A stretch of 64,000 nt of DNA from an uncultured Opitutia bacterium. GTDB taxonomy: Bacteria; Verrucomicrobiota; Verrucomicrobiia; Opitutales; UBA953. The stretch lies in assembly GCA_945957395.1 (NCBI GenBank), contig CAMFKE010000006.1, positions 185,322 to 249,321 on the forward strand. The letters are read 5' to 3'. The notes below the pieces were generated by a model. The model searched no databases and was not told the origin of the DNA. It saw only the letters and a program-made list of their open reading frames with translations. Positions 29,401 through 38,242 of this stretch are shown piece after piece; the first letter of the stretch is position 1; each line of letters opens with the position of its first letter. Position numbers and translations under genes: made by a program.

Positions 29401-32400
29401 CGCCGGCATACGAGCCGCCGCCCAGGGTGGCCGCGCCCTCGAGACGCAGCACGCCCGCGGCGATGGCGGTGTTTCCGGTGTAGGTGTTGTTCGCGTACAA
29501 CGACACGATTCCCGCACCGGCCTTGGTCAGGCTGAGCGCGCCGCCGTTGTCGACAATCGCCGCGTTCACCGTGACGGCTTTGGCGGCGTGCGCGTTGTTG
29601 AGGATGAGTTCGGCGGCGCCGCCGGTGCCGCCGGTGAGACTGCCGCGGTTGGCGACGGTGCCCAGCGTGAGACCGCCGGAGGTGCCGCCGTGGACGATGG
29701 CGCCCACGCCGCCGGTACCGGCGACGCGCAGGGTCTGCCCGGCGTCGATCCGGATGGAGGCGGCGTCGGAGGCGGTGACAATGAGGCTCTTGAGCGCGGT
29801 CGAGGTCTGCGCGAGCGTGACATCGGAGGCGGTAGTGCCGCCCTGAATGATGCGCACATCCATCGCCCCGTCGTTGCCGATGACCTGGCTGCGGGTTCCT
29901 CCCGCCCGCACATCGATGGCGGTGAAGCCGCCCTCGCGCGCCACGATGGCGGTGCCGTCGGCGCTCAGCGCTGCGAAGGCGGAGCCGCCGTTGACCGTGG
30001 CCCAATCGCCCAGCTGTGCGCCCGGGGCGAAGCCGGCCACGCGGATGCGGTTCTGCGTGGGATTGGCGTCGAGCACGAAGTCGATGGCGCCGCCGGAGGT
30101 GCGCGTGAGCACGCCGAGGTCCAGCACGACTTGCGCCCCCGTGGAGGTGAGGCTGACCGTGGCCGAGGTCTCGGTCGTGAGGCGCGTGGCCGCGAAGGTC
30201 TGCGTACGCGACTGGGTGGCGTGGCCGACCACCTCGAGCCTGCCGCCGGCAAGCACGAGCTCGGAGGCGGAGGACACGACGGACGCGGCGCCCTGGGTGA
30301 AATCGAGGCGCAGGGTGCCTTCATTCACCGTGGTGGCGCCGGTGTAGGTGTTGGCGCCCGTGAGCACTTGCGTGCCCAGGCCGGACTTGGTCAGGCCTCC
30401 CGCGCCGGCAATCGAGCCGGAGAAGGTGGCGGACGCTCCCGCCACCGGGGCGACGGTGACCGTCGCGCCGCCCGTGGCGATCGAGCCGGAGCCGGTGAGC
30501 GCGGCGGTGGTGAAGGCGTAGCCGTTGGCGTCGAAAGTGGCTCCGGCGGCGACCGTCAGGGCGCCCTTGCCGTCGAAGGCGGTGGCGGAGCCGAGACGAA
30601 GCGTGCCGCCGGTGACTGTGGTCGCCCCGGTGTTCGAATTCACTCCCGAGAGCACCAGGGCGCTTGAGCCGAGTTTCTCCAGGCTGCCCGCACCGCTGAG
30701 GTTGCCCGAAAGGATGACCGAGGAACCGCCTTGGACGGCCGAGGTGTCGACGACGCCGGCGCCGGTGAGCGCGAGCGCGTTGGCGACGGTGATATCGCCG
30801 GTAGCGATGAAGGAGGAGCCGAGCGCCCCCATATCAAGGCGCGTGTACAAAGAACCGTAGGACGAAGCGGCGCCCTGCTTGATGCCGATGCCCTTGCCGG
30901 CCCAGGTGCCGCCGGCGGATCCCGTGCCGCCGCCGGCGTTGAAGACACGCAGGTCGATATCATACCAGCCGTCGGCGGCCAGCGTGATGGAGCCGGTGGT
31001 CGCCGCGTTCCAGGCGCCGTTGTTGAGCAGTTCCTGGCCGTTGAGCTTCAGGTACGCGCCGTCATCGAAGTTTTCACCGAAGCTCCACTGGCCGGCGGTG
31101 AGGTAGATTTTGCCGGTGTAGGCGTAGGTGGTGTTTCCGGGCACCGTGATGCCCGAGGTGTTGTGCAGCGGGCCGAAGTCGGTGGTGACCAGCGTGCCGG
31201 TCGCCGCGGACGCGATGTCCATCGTGCTTCCGGAGAACGAGGTGCGTCGCAGGCCCTCATTGGTGAACGCCAGAGTGGCCGAGTCCAGCGTGACGGCGCC
31301 CGTGCCGAGATTGCCACCGCCGGAGGCCAGCAGGCGCCCCTCCGTCACGAAGGTGCCACCCGCGTGGAGATTGGCGCCGGTGAGCTTGAGCGTGCCCGCA
31401 CCGGTCTTGGTGAGGCTTTCGCCGCCGGTCTGGCCGGTGATGGCGGAACTGATGATGAGGTCGGCGGCGGCCGCGCCGTCGGCGACATGGAATCGATAGC
31501 TGCCTGCCTCGGTGCCGGTGAGCGTGAGATTCGCCACGCTGATCGAGGACCCCGAGGCGGCCGTGTTGACCACGACCGTTCCGGCGTCGCGCATGCGCCA
31601 CTGACCCGAGCCGCTCACAGTGCCGGCGGCGGTGTCGAAGGTGACGGTATTGCCTCCGGCGAAACTGTTATCCTGGCCGTTGACGGTGATCGTGCCGCCG
31701 TTGACCGTGACGGCGCCGGAGTGCAGACCGGCGGCGCGGCGGTCGGCGAAGAGGAGCGTGCCGCCGGCGTTCACGGTGATGGCATTGGCGCCCGCCCCCA
31801 GAGCGGAGGCGATGCCGATGTCGGTGTCGGCGCGCGCCTCGAGCGTGCCGGCATTCACCGTAATCGCGCCGGTGTATCCGGCGTTGAGGGCGGTGAGGGC
31901 GAGAGAACCGGTGCCGGACTTCACGAAGTCGCCGGCGCCCGAGAGCGTGTTGGCGAGCGTGACGGCGTCGGAACGGTTGAACTCGAGCGTGGCGCCCGCG
32001 TGCAGGTCGATGGCGCCCGAGCCGAGCGAGCCGGCGACGCCGCCGGAGCCCACGCGCAGGGTGCCGCCCGCGACATGCGTGCCGCCGGAATAGGTGTTGT
32101 TCGCGGCGAGAGTGAGGGAGCCCGTGCCGGACTGCGTGAGGTCGCCTTCTCCGGATACGAGGTTGGCGAGCGTGACGGCGTCGGAACGGTGGAACACCAG
32201 GTGCGTGTCGGACTCCAGCGCCACGGCGCCGGTGCCGAGCGAGCCCGTGAGGCCGCCGGCACCCACGCGCAGGGTGGCGCCGCTGGTGAGCGTGGTGCCG
32301 CCCGTGTAGGTGTTGTCGCCGGCGAGCACGACGGTGCCGGCATGGGCGCCGCCGGATACGGTGAGCGCAAGCGGCGCACCGGCATCCGTGACGCGCGCGT

Positions 32401-35400
32401 TCACGGTGAGCGAGCCCGAGGCGGAATCGAGGTTGCTCAGCAGCGTGAGCGCGCCGGAGGCGCCGTTGAGCACGCCGTCGTTGGCGGCGGCGCCCACCGT
32501 GAGCGGACGGGCGTTGGCGGCCGTGGCGATGGCGCCGGCGGAGAAGGTCTTGCCGGCCGTGGCGATGACCGCCGGCGTGACGCCCGCACCCATGAGCAGG
32601 GAGTTCACCGTGACGGAGGAGCCGCCCAGCGAGACGGGGCCGGAGCCGCCCTCGACGATGCGCACATTGGCGCTCGGCGAGTTCAGGATGACGCCGGTGC
32701 CGGTGGGGATGTCGAGGTAGTTGGAGAAGGCGACGATGTAGGTGTTCGTGGCGTCCTTAGCCGCCCAATTCACGCCGTCGACGGTGGCCCACGCGCCGCC
32801 CGGAAGCATGGCGCCGGCGGAGCCGGTGGAGGTGATGAAGCGCGCGCCCGCGGCGGCGCCCGTGGAGCCGGCGAAGTCGAGCGTGCCGGAGGTGCGCGTG
32901 ATGGCGCCCAGATCGACATCGAAGGAGGCGGCTCCGTTGCGCTCGATGCGAAGCGCGGAGATGCCGCCGAGCACCGAGGTGGAGGCGAAGCGCTGGGAGA
33001 GCGTCTCACCGGCGCGGCCGACGAAGACCACATCGCCGCCCGCCAGTTCGAGCGCCGAGGCGCCCGAAAGCAGGTTCGCCGACACGGCGGTGGCGGAGAA
33101 GTCGAGGCGGATCTCGCCCCCGTTCACGCGGGTGACGCCCGTGTAAGTGTTTTGTCCCGACAGGGTGAGCGCGCCGGAGCCGTTCTTCACCAGACCGCCG
33201 GCGCCTGAAATCACCCCGGAGAAGGCCGTCGATGCGTTGTCGGAGCCCGTGGTGAGCGTGCCCGCGCCCAGCGTGACGGCGCCGGCGCCGGAGAGGGAGC
33301 CGATGCTCTGCGAGTAACCCGCCGCGTCGAGCGTGGCGCCGGAGGCGACCGTGACGGCGGAGTTCACGCCGAAGGCGTTCGTGGCGCCGGCGCGAAGCGT
33401 GCCGGCGTTCACCGTGGTGGCGCCGGTGTAGGTGTTGGTGGCGGCGAGCGTGAGCGTGGCCGCACCCGACTTGGCGAGCCCCACGCGGCGGGTGGCGTCG
33501 CCGTCAACCACCGTGCCGGCATGGACGGCGTCGAAGGTCTGGTGAATGTCGAGCGTGCGCACACCCGCGTCGCCCGAGGTGGTGGCGCTGATCGAGGTGC
33601 CGGCCGCGCCGACGAGGTTGCCGATGGCGATGGAGCCGCCGGTCACCTCGGTGTCCAGCAGCAGCTTGCCCGCGGAGAGGGTCACATTGTTGACCGAGCG
33701 CGTGGCCTCCCAGCTCGAGAGGATAAGGTTGCCGGCGTTGACGGTGACGGAGCCGGTGAAGGTGTTGTCGCTGTTGAGCGAAAGGCTGCCGGTGCCGGAC
33801 TTCACGATGTTGCCGGAGCCGGAGATGGCGCCCGAAAGCACGGCGGTGCCTGCGGTCCGCAGGTGATGGTCGCCGGCGGAGAGTTGGATCTTGGGCGAAA
33901 TCGTGCTCGCGCCGAGGAAGTCGACCTCGGGCGCCGAGGCGGTGCCGCCGGCGTTCAGGAACAGCGTGCCCCAGGAGCCGGTGACATTCTTGCCGTTGCC
34001 GAGCGTGAGCGTGCCCCCGTCGACCGAGTAGCGGGCGAACTCGCCCAGCGAGAGCGAGCCGTTGCCCGAATAGTTCTGCGAGGCGGTCTGCGAGGCGGTG
34101 CCTTCGAGCACGGCGAGGCTGCCGGACCAGGTGCGGTCAGTGGAGAGCAGCAGAGTGCCCTGCCCCATCTTGTTGAGCACGCTGCCGTTCGTGTGCGTGA
34201 GCAAACCGGTGAGCTCCACCGCCTTGCCCTTGGAGATGCTCCAAATCTGCGTGTTACGCAGGTCGATGTCGCCGGCCAGCAGCGCGTCGGCCTCGGCGAC
34301 CAAGCCGCCCGAGCCGAGCGCGAGCGTGCCCCCGTTGGCGCCGTCGGACACGAAGATGTAGCGGCCCGAGGCGGCCGGCTTGAGCGCCACGCTCCCGGCT
34401 TCCACAACGCCTGAGACGGTGACCGTGCCGGCGGCGCCCGTGCCGTTGCCGAACACGGCGTCCTCGCCGCGCGTCCAGTTCTGATTGTCCACGCCGAGAC
34501 TCACGCTGCGCCAACGCGTGTCGGTGGCGTTCCAGACGCCGGATCCGTCCTGCGCGCCCGCAGTGAGCGGATCGGCGTCCCACTGCCAGCCGACGACCTG
34601 GGACCCGGTGAGCGCGGTCACGCGGATGTTGGCGAAGTGGCCGAGGCCGTCGGCGCCGTTGTCGAGGTATTCGATCTTGTACCAGACCGAGCGGTAGCGG
34701 TCCGGATTGAGAGGCGCCACGCCGTAGGCGGCGGTGTCGGCGACGGTGCTCAGGCTCTGGCTGAAGTCCTTTTCGATGAAGGTCTCGCCCGGGGTGAGCA
34801 GGCCCATGTACACGCGGTTGAGGTCGACGACCACGCCGGCGGCGTTGGTGGGCGTACCCACGCCGGGATAGGCGTCGACATTGCTGCGGTAGTAGAAGTC
34901 AAGCGTCTGGAGGTTGGCGGTCCAAACGCCGGTATCGCCGTTGACGGAGAAGGTCTCGCCGGGGCGGTAGATGGACGCGTTGTAATAAACATCCGCATAC
35001 GGATTCTTCACCCCGTAGGCGAGTTCGGCGCCGGTCTTGCCGTTGGTCACGACCTGGCGGTCGGCCATGTCATCGTAAAGACGGATATTCGAGACACCGT
35101 CGGCGCTTTGGGCGGTGAGCTCGTTGATGTTCGCGAAGTGCTTCTGCTGCAGCCAGCCGTTCTGCGCCTTCTGGCGGGGCGTTAGGCCCTGATTGCCGGG
35201 GTAGGCCGCCATCACCGAGTAGGAGTGGCCGTACTCGACGACGCCGGTGCCGATGGGCAGGTTTTGCACTGCACCCGTACCGAAGCCCGAGGTCGCCACA
35301 TACTGCTTGGTCACATAGTCGTAGCGGTACTGATTGGTCGTCGAAGGCGTCGAGTAACTGCGGGCGTGGCTGAGGCTCAGGTTGTGCCCGAGTTCGTGCA

Positions 35401-36067
35401 GGATGGTCGACGCGATGGTGTAGGAGAACCAGGTCTGCGAATAGCCGGAGCCACTGGACGCCCCGGTGCCCAGGCCCGCGCTGCCGGCACCGTTGTTGGG
35501 GTTGTCGATAAGGTTCCCCGTGTTGCTGCCGTAGAAATTCATCACATAGCCGTAATTGCCCGCGAGCGTGACACCCAGGGTGGGCAGGACGGTGGACTGG
35601 GCGGAACCCGAACTCCACAGGGAGCCGTCGGGGCGCGGGTCGAGAGGAACCTCGATGACATCAAAAACCAGATCGAGTTTGCCGCCTGAAACCTGCGAGT
35701 AATAGGCGCGAGCTTGATTGGCTCGCTCCGCAAGCAAACTGGCCCAAGTGCGCCCCTGGACCATCTGCGTGTTTATATCCGCGTCATTCGCGCCGCGGTA
35801 CCACAGCATGGCCACATGCCAGGTGCCCTGATTATGCGCCGCCGTGCGCGCTTCGCCGGCGAAGGTGCCGGAAGGGTCGGCGGCGTACGAGGGGGCGAAG
35901 ATGTCGATCGCAGGCACCGCAGTTGTTGGGACCGCAGAAACCACGCCCTCGACCGGGGCCGCCGGAAGGAGGGAATCCGCATGATCCAAACACTCGTCGG
36001 CGAATGCGGGAAGGAAGGAGGATGTCAGCAGCGCGGCGGCGGCGAGGGTCTTCAGGGGCAGTCGCAT
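23492..36067 (-). CDS. Giant PEP-CTERM protein: metzincin domain plus autotransporter-type repeats (second copy)
   Basis: About 4191 residues from MRLPLKTLAA (ATG at 36067). Signal peptide 1-23 (AFA-DE). The protease-like domain has HELGHNLSLSH (His224, Glu225, His228, His234) and a YSVMAAYP Met-turn. About 23 autotransporter-type beta repeats follow (LTLSGANTYTGATTV and variants). A PA14-like module lies near residue 1670, at the same place as in the shorter paralogue; the extra 625 residues are additional C-terminal repeats. The tail is AVPEPSTYG, a hydrophobic helix and RRRRRAGGR, a PEP-CTERM signal. It is likely an exosortase-processed surface fibre with its own protease. No exosortase gene is in the window. 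The upstream ATG at 36157 adds a Pro/Arg-rich stretch before the signal peptide and is rejected. Confidence 0.9.
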   Translation of the reverse strand: MRLPLKTLAAAALLTSSFLPAFADECLDHADSLLPAAPVEGVVSAVPTTAVPAIDIFAPSYAADPSGTFAGEARTAAHNQGTWHVAMLWYRGANDADINTQMVQGRTWASLLAERANQARAYYSQVSGGKLDLVFDVIEVPLDPRPDGSLWSSGSAQSTVLPTLGVTLAGNYGYVMNFYGSNTGNLIDNPNNGAGSAGLGTGASSGSGYSQTWFSYTIASTILHELGHNLSLSHARSYSTPSTTNQYRYDYVTKQYVATSGFGTGAVQNLPIGTGVVEYGHSYSVMAAYPGNQGLTPRQKAQNGWLQQKHFANINELTAQSADGVSNIRLYDDMADRQVVTNGKTGAELAYGVKNPYADVYYNASIYRPGETFSVNGDTGVWTANLQTLDFYYRSNVDAYPGVGTPTNAAGVVVDLNRVYMGLLTPGETFIEKDFSQSLSTVADTAAYGVAPLNPDRYRSVWYKIEYLDNGADGLGHFANIRVTALTGSQVVGWQWDADPLTAGAQDGSGVWNATDTRWRSVSLGVDNQNWTRGEDAVFGNGTGAAGTVTVSGVVEAGSVALKPAASGRYIFVSDGANGGTLALGSGGLVAEADALLAGDIDLRNTQIWSISKGKAVELTGLLTHTNGSVLNKMGQGTLLLSTDRTWSGSLAVLEGTASQTASQNYSGNGSLSLGEFARYSVDGGTLTLGNGKNVTGSWGTLFLNAGGTASAPEVDFLGASTISPKIQLSAGDHHLRTAGTAVLSGAISGSGNIVKSGTGSLSLNSDNTFTGSVTVNAGNLILSSWEATRSVNNVTLSAGKLLLDTEVTGGSIAIGNLVGAAGTSISATTSGDAGVRTLDIHQTFDAVHAGTVVDGDATRRVGLAKSGAATLTLAATNTYTGATTVNAGTLRAGATNAFGVNSAVTVASGATLDAAGYSQSIGSLSGAGAVTLGAGTLTTGSDNASTAFSGVISGAGGLVKNGSGALTLSGQNTYTGVTRVNGGEIRLDFSATAVSANLLSGASALELAGGDVVFVGRAGETLSQRFASTSVLGGISALRIERNGAASFDVDLGAITRTSGTLDFAGSTGAAAGARFITSTGSAGAMLPGGAWATVDGVNWAAKDATNTYIVAFSNYLDIPTGTGVILNSPSANVRIVEGGSGPVSLGGSSVTVNSLLMGAGVTPAVIATAGKTFSAGAIATAANARPLTVGAAANDGVLNGASGALTLLSNLDSASGSLTVNARVTDAGAPLALTVSGGAHAGTVVLAGDNTYTGGTTLTSGATLRVGAGGLTGSLGTGAVALESDTHLVFHRSDAVTLANLVSGEGDLTQSGTGSLTLAANNTYSGGTHVAGGTLRVGSGGVAGSLGSGAIDLHAGATLEFNRSDAVTLANTLSGAGDFVKSGTGSLALTALNAGYTGAITVNAGTLEARADTDIGIASALGAGANAITVNAGGTLLFADRRAAGLHSGAVTVNGGTITVNGQDNSFAGGNTVTFDTAAGTVSGSGQWRMRDAGTVVVNTAASGSSISVANLTLTGTEAGSYRFHVADGAAAADLIISSAITGQTGGESLTKTGAGTLKLTGANLHAGGTFVTEGRLLASGGGNLGTGAVTLDSATLAFTNEGLRRTSFSGSTMDIASAATGTLVTTDFGPLHNTSGITVPGNTTYAYTGKIYLTAGQWSFGENFDDGAYLKLNGQELLNNGAWNAATTGSITLAADGWYDIDLRVFNAGGGTGSAGGTWAGKGIGIKQGAASSYGSLYTRLDMGALGSSFIATGDITVANALALTGAGVVDTSAVQGGSSVILSGNLSGAGSLEKLGSSALVLSGVNSNTGATTVTGGTLRLGSATAFDGKGALTVAAGATFDANGYAFTTAALTGSGSIATGGATVTVAPVAGASATFSGSIAGAGGLTKSGLGTQVLTGANTYTGATTVNEGTLRLDFTQGAASVVSSASELVLAGGRLEVVGHATQSRTQTFAATRLTTETSATVSLTSTGAQVVLDLGVLTRTSGGAIDFVLDANPTQNRIRVAGFAPGAQLGDWATVNGGSAFAALSADGTAIVAREGGFTAIDVRAGGTRSQVIGNDGAMDVRIIQGGTTASDVTLAQTSTALKSLIVTASDAASIRIDAGQTLRVAGTGGVGAIVHGGTSGGLTLGTVANRGSLTGGTGGAAELILNNAHAAKAVTVNAAIVDNGGALSLTKAGAGIVSLYANNTYTGNTAIAAGVLRLEGAATLGGGSYAGAIANAGTLVFASASNQTLSGVISGSGALVKESAASTLTLSGENTYSGGTTVSVGTLRLGVAGALGGNGSVAIASGATLDAAGQSFTTTSLTGAGTLSLGAGTVTVSSGNFAGGIGGTGALSYTGVGDLTLSGDNSYTGATTIAAGKLTLGGAGRLGAGAYAGAITNAGALEVSTSSDQTLSGVISGAGTLAKSGAGTLTLSGTNTYSGATVINAGTVKIGRNRAFGGVWANKSVAQITVNAGGAVDLNGVGDATYGYTIAGTGVGGTGAITNTGGNIGTSTSQLSNLLLAGDASIGGTGHWALLTNGWGATTLDLAGYTLTKTGTNTISLASTSLTAGAIRVSQGGLALGVTAAGSGVSGEAASLTLDNVAGVAVTVNRNSTLGSLAGGGAAGGNAALGANTLTVGALNTDTTYAGVLSGANGSLVKTGTGTLTLAGTNTYTGATVINAGTLRLGDGATDGALATASAITNNGVLAVNNTGARTLANAITGSGSFVKTGAGALTLSGVNTYAGGTAVQSGSLLVSGSLTSALTVASGATLGGAGSTTGSLTFADGAGYSVSGTGFTASGVTLQGALAVSFDALPSTAGSVVLTYGSTLTGNLALMSAVNARAVFTDDTANKRIVATQVTKTDVWNTASGTWDNGVNANWTNGAEGRFYAGDSVVFNDPGVAATVTLTGDLAPAAVTVSSSNDYTFAGTGRIVGASGITKSGAGTLTLGTASTFTGNVSVNGGTLRLGNLSAFTGGGALSVAAGATFDANGNSFATSALTGAGSLTLGSAVATVSSGNFAGSITGAGALTKTGSGTLTLSGVNTHTGTTTVSGGTLAMGGSDALGAGALTVSGGTVNMGAYSDTVGAVTLTSGSILGSGGTLTGTSFALQSGTVSANLAGAAALTKSTAGTLTLSGVNTYTGTTSVTGGTIVISGASTGSALAVSSGAITLASGASVTAPSVSLSNGTAANAVLNIGDGASLTTQYINVGSGSGGSGTILQTGGSVTLLSGGSGFRLGHYSAGSNTALYDISGGVLDASGLASNSGSARVLNIGWDGNGRLSVGGGVSLATVKAYGIQLDASGASGAADTLTLSTNGVVELGAGGIASASAADKVVLNGGTLRATAAATWSATMTSNAATVSTFDTNGFAITASGAIDGPGGLSKIGAGTLTLSGNNTYAGATSVGAGRLVLTGTNASSFSVAAGAVFGGAGSTTGSVTFADGAAFAADAGTLTATGGVTLQGALNVVFDATPAAGTRTLFNYGTTLTGNVALLSTSSAHAAFADDTVNKSVTVTVSNLAGVWNTTSGTWDVGTSLNWSNGSDSKFFNGDSVTFNDPAVASMVTLAGALAPSSVSVNNVNAYTFSGTGAITGSATLTKSGTGRLTLDTANTYTGATTINAGTLELGANGRLGASGVYAGAIANAGSLIVGTNQNQTLSGVISGAGTLTKDGAGTLTLSGANTYTGATVVNSGTVKVGRSNAFGAVWTGKSVAQVTVNSGGAVDLNGVSDATYGYTIAGSGVGGTGALTNTGGGIGNGSAQLSNLRLAADAAVGGAGNWALLTNGYGATSLDLAGYTLTKVGANTVALASSTLTAGTLRLAQGGLALGVTNGGSGVTGTGVSLVLDDAAGASLTVNKNSSLGSISGGGANGGNTTLTATLTVGALNTSTEYAGTITGTGGLTKSGTGALTLSGAANYSGATAINGGSLGFSGAADHSLTGVVSGAGALSKSGAGTLTLSGANTYTGGTTINGGTLLVGVTSASTTSGALGAASGAVVVNSGGRLNTGLAGTDYLLRNAVTVNSGGALMGSGLLSGSLAFKSGAVVAPGNSVDTLTVSGATTFEAGSVYAWEIQGATPSVAGADFDQILVTAGTLTVQSGAILKVTSLGVDYSNAYWGFDRTFLVVDAQGSGAIAGVFTTDTSAAGAFAGRGAWSVSAANGDLFAVWTASTAVPEPSTYGLLGAGALAVAAVARRRRRAGGR

Positions 36068-36384
36068 GAGTACCGGGTGCACGCCTGCTCGCGAACGCGC
36101 GCGGCGTGCGGTGGGGATGATGGGGTGGGGGCGGTGGTGTGGCGCCGCCGGGCGCAATGCCCGGAGCGGCTGGGAAAGACGCTAAATGCCTGCGCCCCAA
36201 GGGCCCGCAACACGCATCACCGGGCTGAAAAATGGGCCCCGGTAAGCGGCAAGAATACGCCCCGGCGAAGCCCGGAGAACCCGACCACACCACACACCTT
36301 CCGGTCAAAAATACAGCCGGCTCCGCGGGTGCGACTCACCGACACTCGACCGCACGCCCAACGACTCGGCGCGGCCGAACGCCT
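36068..36384. other. 317-bp gap upstream of the second giant gene
   Basis: No gene is visible. The region presumably holds the promoter of the giant gene (minus strand). It contains a small hairpin CCGGGC-GCAAT-GCCCGG near 36149-36165 without a T run, so I do not call it a terminator. Confidence 0.4.
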
Positions 36385-37206
36385 TCATGCGCCGGGGCGC
36401 GGCGGAATGGAGAAAGGCGAGGGGCGGGCTGCGCGCGCACCGCCGGCGGTCCGCGCCGGAGCGAACGCCGACACGCCGCGCGCGGCAGGCAAGGCCGACT
36501 CAACGGGCTTCGCGGCCGGCGCGCCGTCTTCGCGGGCGTCCCGCATGGCGTCGAGTTTTTCCACCGCCAGTTCGCACGAGACCGGAGCATCGGACCAGTA
36601 CGCCTCGGCAAAAACCTTGCGCGCCGCCGCCTCGTCGCCGGCCGCCGCCGCCTTGGCCAGCTCGGCGAACGCGGGAGAGGCCAGCAACGCTTCGCGCCGC
36701 CGCCTCGTCTCCATTTCCGAGATCAGGTCGGCCAGCCGGGTCGCGCGCCACACCGCCAGAGCGCCCTGCTCGCGGAACTTCGCCGCGTCCCCCGAGCGCA
36801 GGGCGTGCTGAGCCCGCAGCGCATGCGCGAGGCCCTCCGCCAGCGCGGGGCTGTCGATGAGCACCGCATCGCCCGTCGGCCACGACGCGGCCGCCTTCTC
36901 CAGTCGCGCCGCCAGCGCCGCGCAATCGGCCGACTTGGCGCGGTGCATGAGCGCGCGGTAGACCTCGGCCTCCAGAAGCCGAGCCTCCGGCACACCCGCG
37001 GCGCGGGCCGCCTTCAGGGTCGCCTCGAACGCCTCGTCCGTCGCCGGCGCCGCAGGCAAAAGCTCCTCGGCGAGCCTGGCGCGTTGGGCCAGCTCGGCGG
37101 GAGCGGGAGGCTCGGCCGTTTCGCCGGAGGCGGGAACGGACTCGGCGTAAGCGAACGCGGCCAGAGCGACGAACTTCGACAGGGCGAGGACACGGGACAC
37201 TTGCAT
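36385..37206 (-). CDS. Secreted alpha-helical protein of unknown function
   Basis: Protein of 273 residues that I do not recognise. A signal peptide is likely (MQVSRVLALSKFVALAAFAYA, cleavage near residue 21). The mature part is Ala/Glu/Arg-rich and predicted largely helical, resembling TPR-like stacking without a clear repeat. The last 40 residues are Pro/Ala/Arg-rich and disordered. It is divergent from the FKBP gene and lies upstream of the giant gene on the same strand. Codon pattern and signal peptide favour this frame over the long opposite-strand frame. Confidence 0.6.
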   Translation of the reverse strand: MQVSRVLALSKFVALAAFAYAESVPASGETAEPPAPAELAQRARLAEELLPAAPATDEAFEATLKAARAAGVPEARLLEAEVYRALMHRAKSADCAALAARLEKAAASWPTGDAVLIDSPALAEGLAHALRAQHALRSGDAAKFREQGALAVWRATRLADLISEMETRRRREALLASPAFAELAKAAAAGDEAAARKVFAEAYWSDAPVSCELAVEKLDAMRDAREDGAPAAKPVESALPAARGVSAFAPARTAGGARAARPSPFSIPPRPGA

Positions 37207-37325
37207 GGCAACAGTTCAAAGCGCCTCGGGCCTTCCCGCACAAGGACGGAACACGCGCACCGAAAAGCGGTTTGACCCCCCGGCGCCCGTCGCCAGCCTG
37301 CCCCACTTTCACTCTCCCCCAAACC

Positions 37326-38204
37326 ATGCGCAAGCTCCTCCCCGCCCTCGCCGCCTTCGCGGCCCTCGCCCCCTTCGCCTCCGCCGAGACGGCCAAGCCC
37401 GCCGCCGATGCCCCGGCGAACGGCGCCACGCCCGCCGAGACCGTCGCCGAGGCCAAGGCCACCGAACTCACGCCCGAAAAGAAGAAGCTCTTCCTTCAGG
37501 CCTTCGGCTGGATCGTCGCCAAGCGCTCGGGCCTCGCCCAGCTCGGCTTCAGCGACGAGGAGATGACCGAAGTGCTCGCAGGCGTGAAGATGGGCGTCGC
37601 CGGCCAGGGCGAAGATTTTCCGCAGAAGATGCAGGCGCTTGAAGGCGAATACATGACCTTCCTGCAGACGCGCTCCGCCGCCGCCCAGGCCAAGGAGGCC
37701 GCCCGCCGCGCCGAGACCGCCAAGGCCGAGGAAGCCGCCGGCAAGGCCTTCATCGAAGCCGCCGCCAAGGCCGACAAGACCATCGTGGTCGAGCCCTCCG
37801 GCCTCGCCTACAAGATCATCGCCCCCGGCACCGGCGATAAGCCCAAGGCCGAGTCCACCGTGAAGGTGCTCTACACCGGCAAGCTCACCGACGGCACCAC
37901 CTTCGACTCCACCGCCGATCGCAACAACGAGCCCGTCGAGTTCCCGCTCAACGGCGTCATCCCCGGCTGGACGCAGGGCCTGCAGAAGGTCGGCAAGGGC
38001 GGCAAGATCAAGCTCTGGATCCCCGGCGCCCTCGCCTACGGCGTGGAAGGCCGCGAGCCCAAGATCAAGCCCGGCGCCACCCTGGTGTTCGATGTCGAAA
38101 TCCTCGAGGTGAAGGCCACCGCGGCCACCGACACGCCCGCCACCGAGGCCGTCGAGGTCGCGCCCGCCGCGCCCGCCGCCCCCGAGGCCCCCGCGCAGAA
38201 GTAA
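37326..38204 (+). CDS. FKBP-type peptidyl-prolyl cis-trans isomerase, exported
   Basis: Protein of 292 residues. Signal peptide MRKLLPALAAFAALAPFASA. An N-terminal helical dimerisation region (about 45-165) resembles FkpA/Mip. The FKBP domain (about 170-262) has VKVLYTGKLTDGTTFDST, FPLNGVIPGWTQGLQ, KLWIPGALAYG and PGATLVFDVEILE, containing the usual active-site residues (Tyr, Phe, Asp, Val-Ile, Trp, Tyr). The C-terminal tail is Ala/Pro-rich. It probably assists folding of periplasmic or outer-membrane proteins. The start at 37326 is chosen because the signal peptide begins there. Confidence 0.92.
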   Translation: MRKLLPALAAFAALAPFASAETAKPAADAPANGATPAETVAEAKATELTPEKKKLFLQAFGWIVAKRSGLAQLGFSDEEMTEVLAGVKMGVAGQGEDFPQKMQALEGEYMTFLQTRSAAAQAKEAARRAETAKAEEAAGKAFIEAAAKADKTIVVEPSGLAYKIIAPGTGDKPKAESTVKVLYTGKLTDGTTFDSTADRNNEPVEFPLNGVIPGWTQGLQKVGKGGKIKLWIPGALAYGVEGREPKIKPGATLVFDVEILEVKATAATDTPATEAVEVAPAAPAAPEAPAQK

Positions 38205-38242
38205 GCCGCCGGCGCCCCGCGCCGACCTCCCCCGCGACTTGA

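Noticed and set aside
26378..33208. Very long plus-strand open frames (over 1400 and 800 codons) opposite the second giant gene
   Set aside because: They are antisense to a repeat-rich, high-G+C gene that has a signal peptide and domain structure. Their own products are Arg/Gly/Ala-rich without motifs. They are frame shadows.
11906..36067. Classical type V autotransporters
   Set aside because: The repeats are of passenger type, but the C terminus is a PEP-CTERM signal rather than a beta-barrel translocator.
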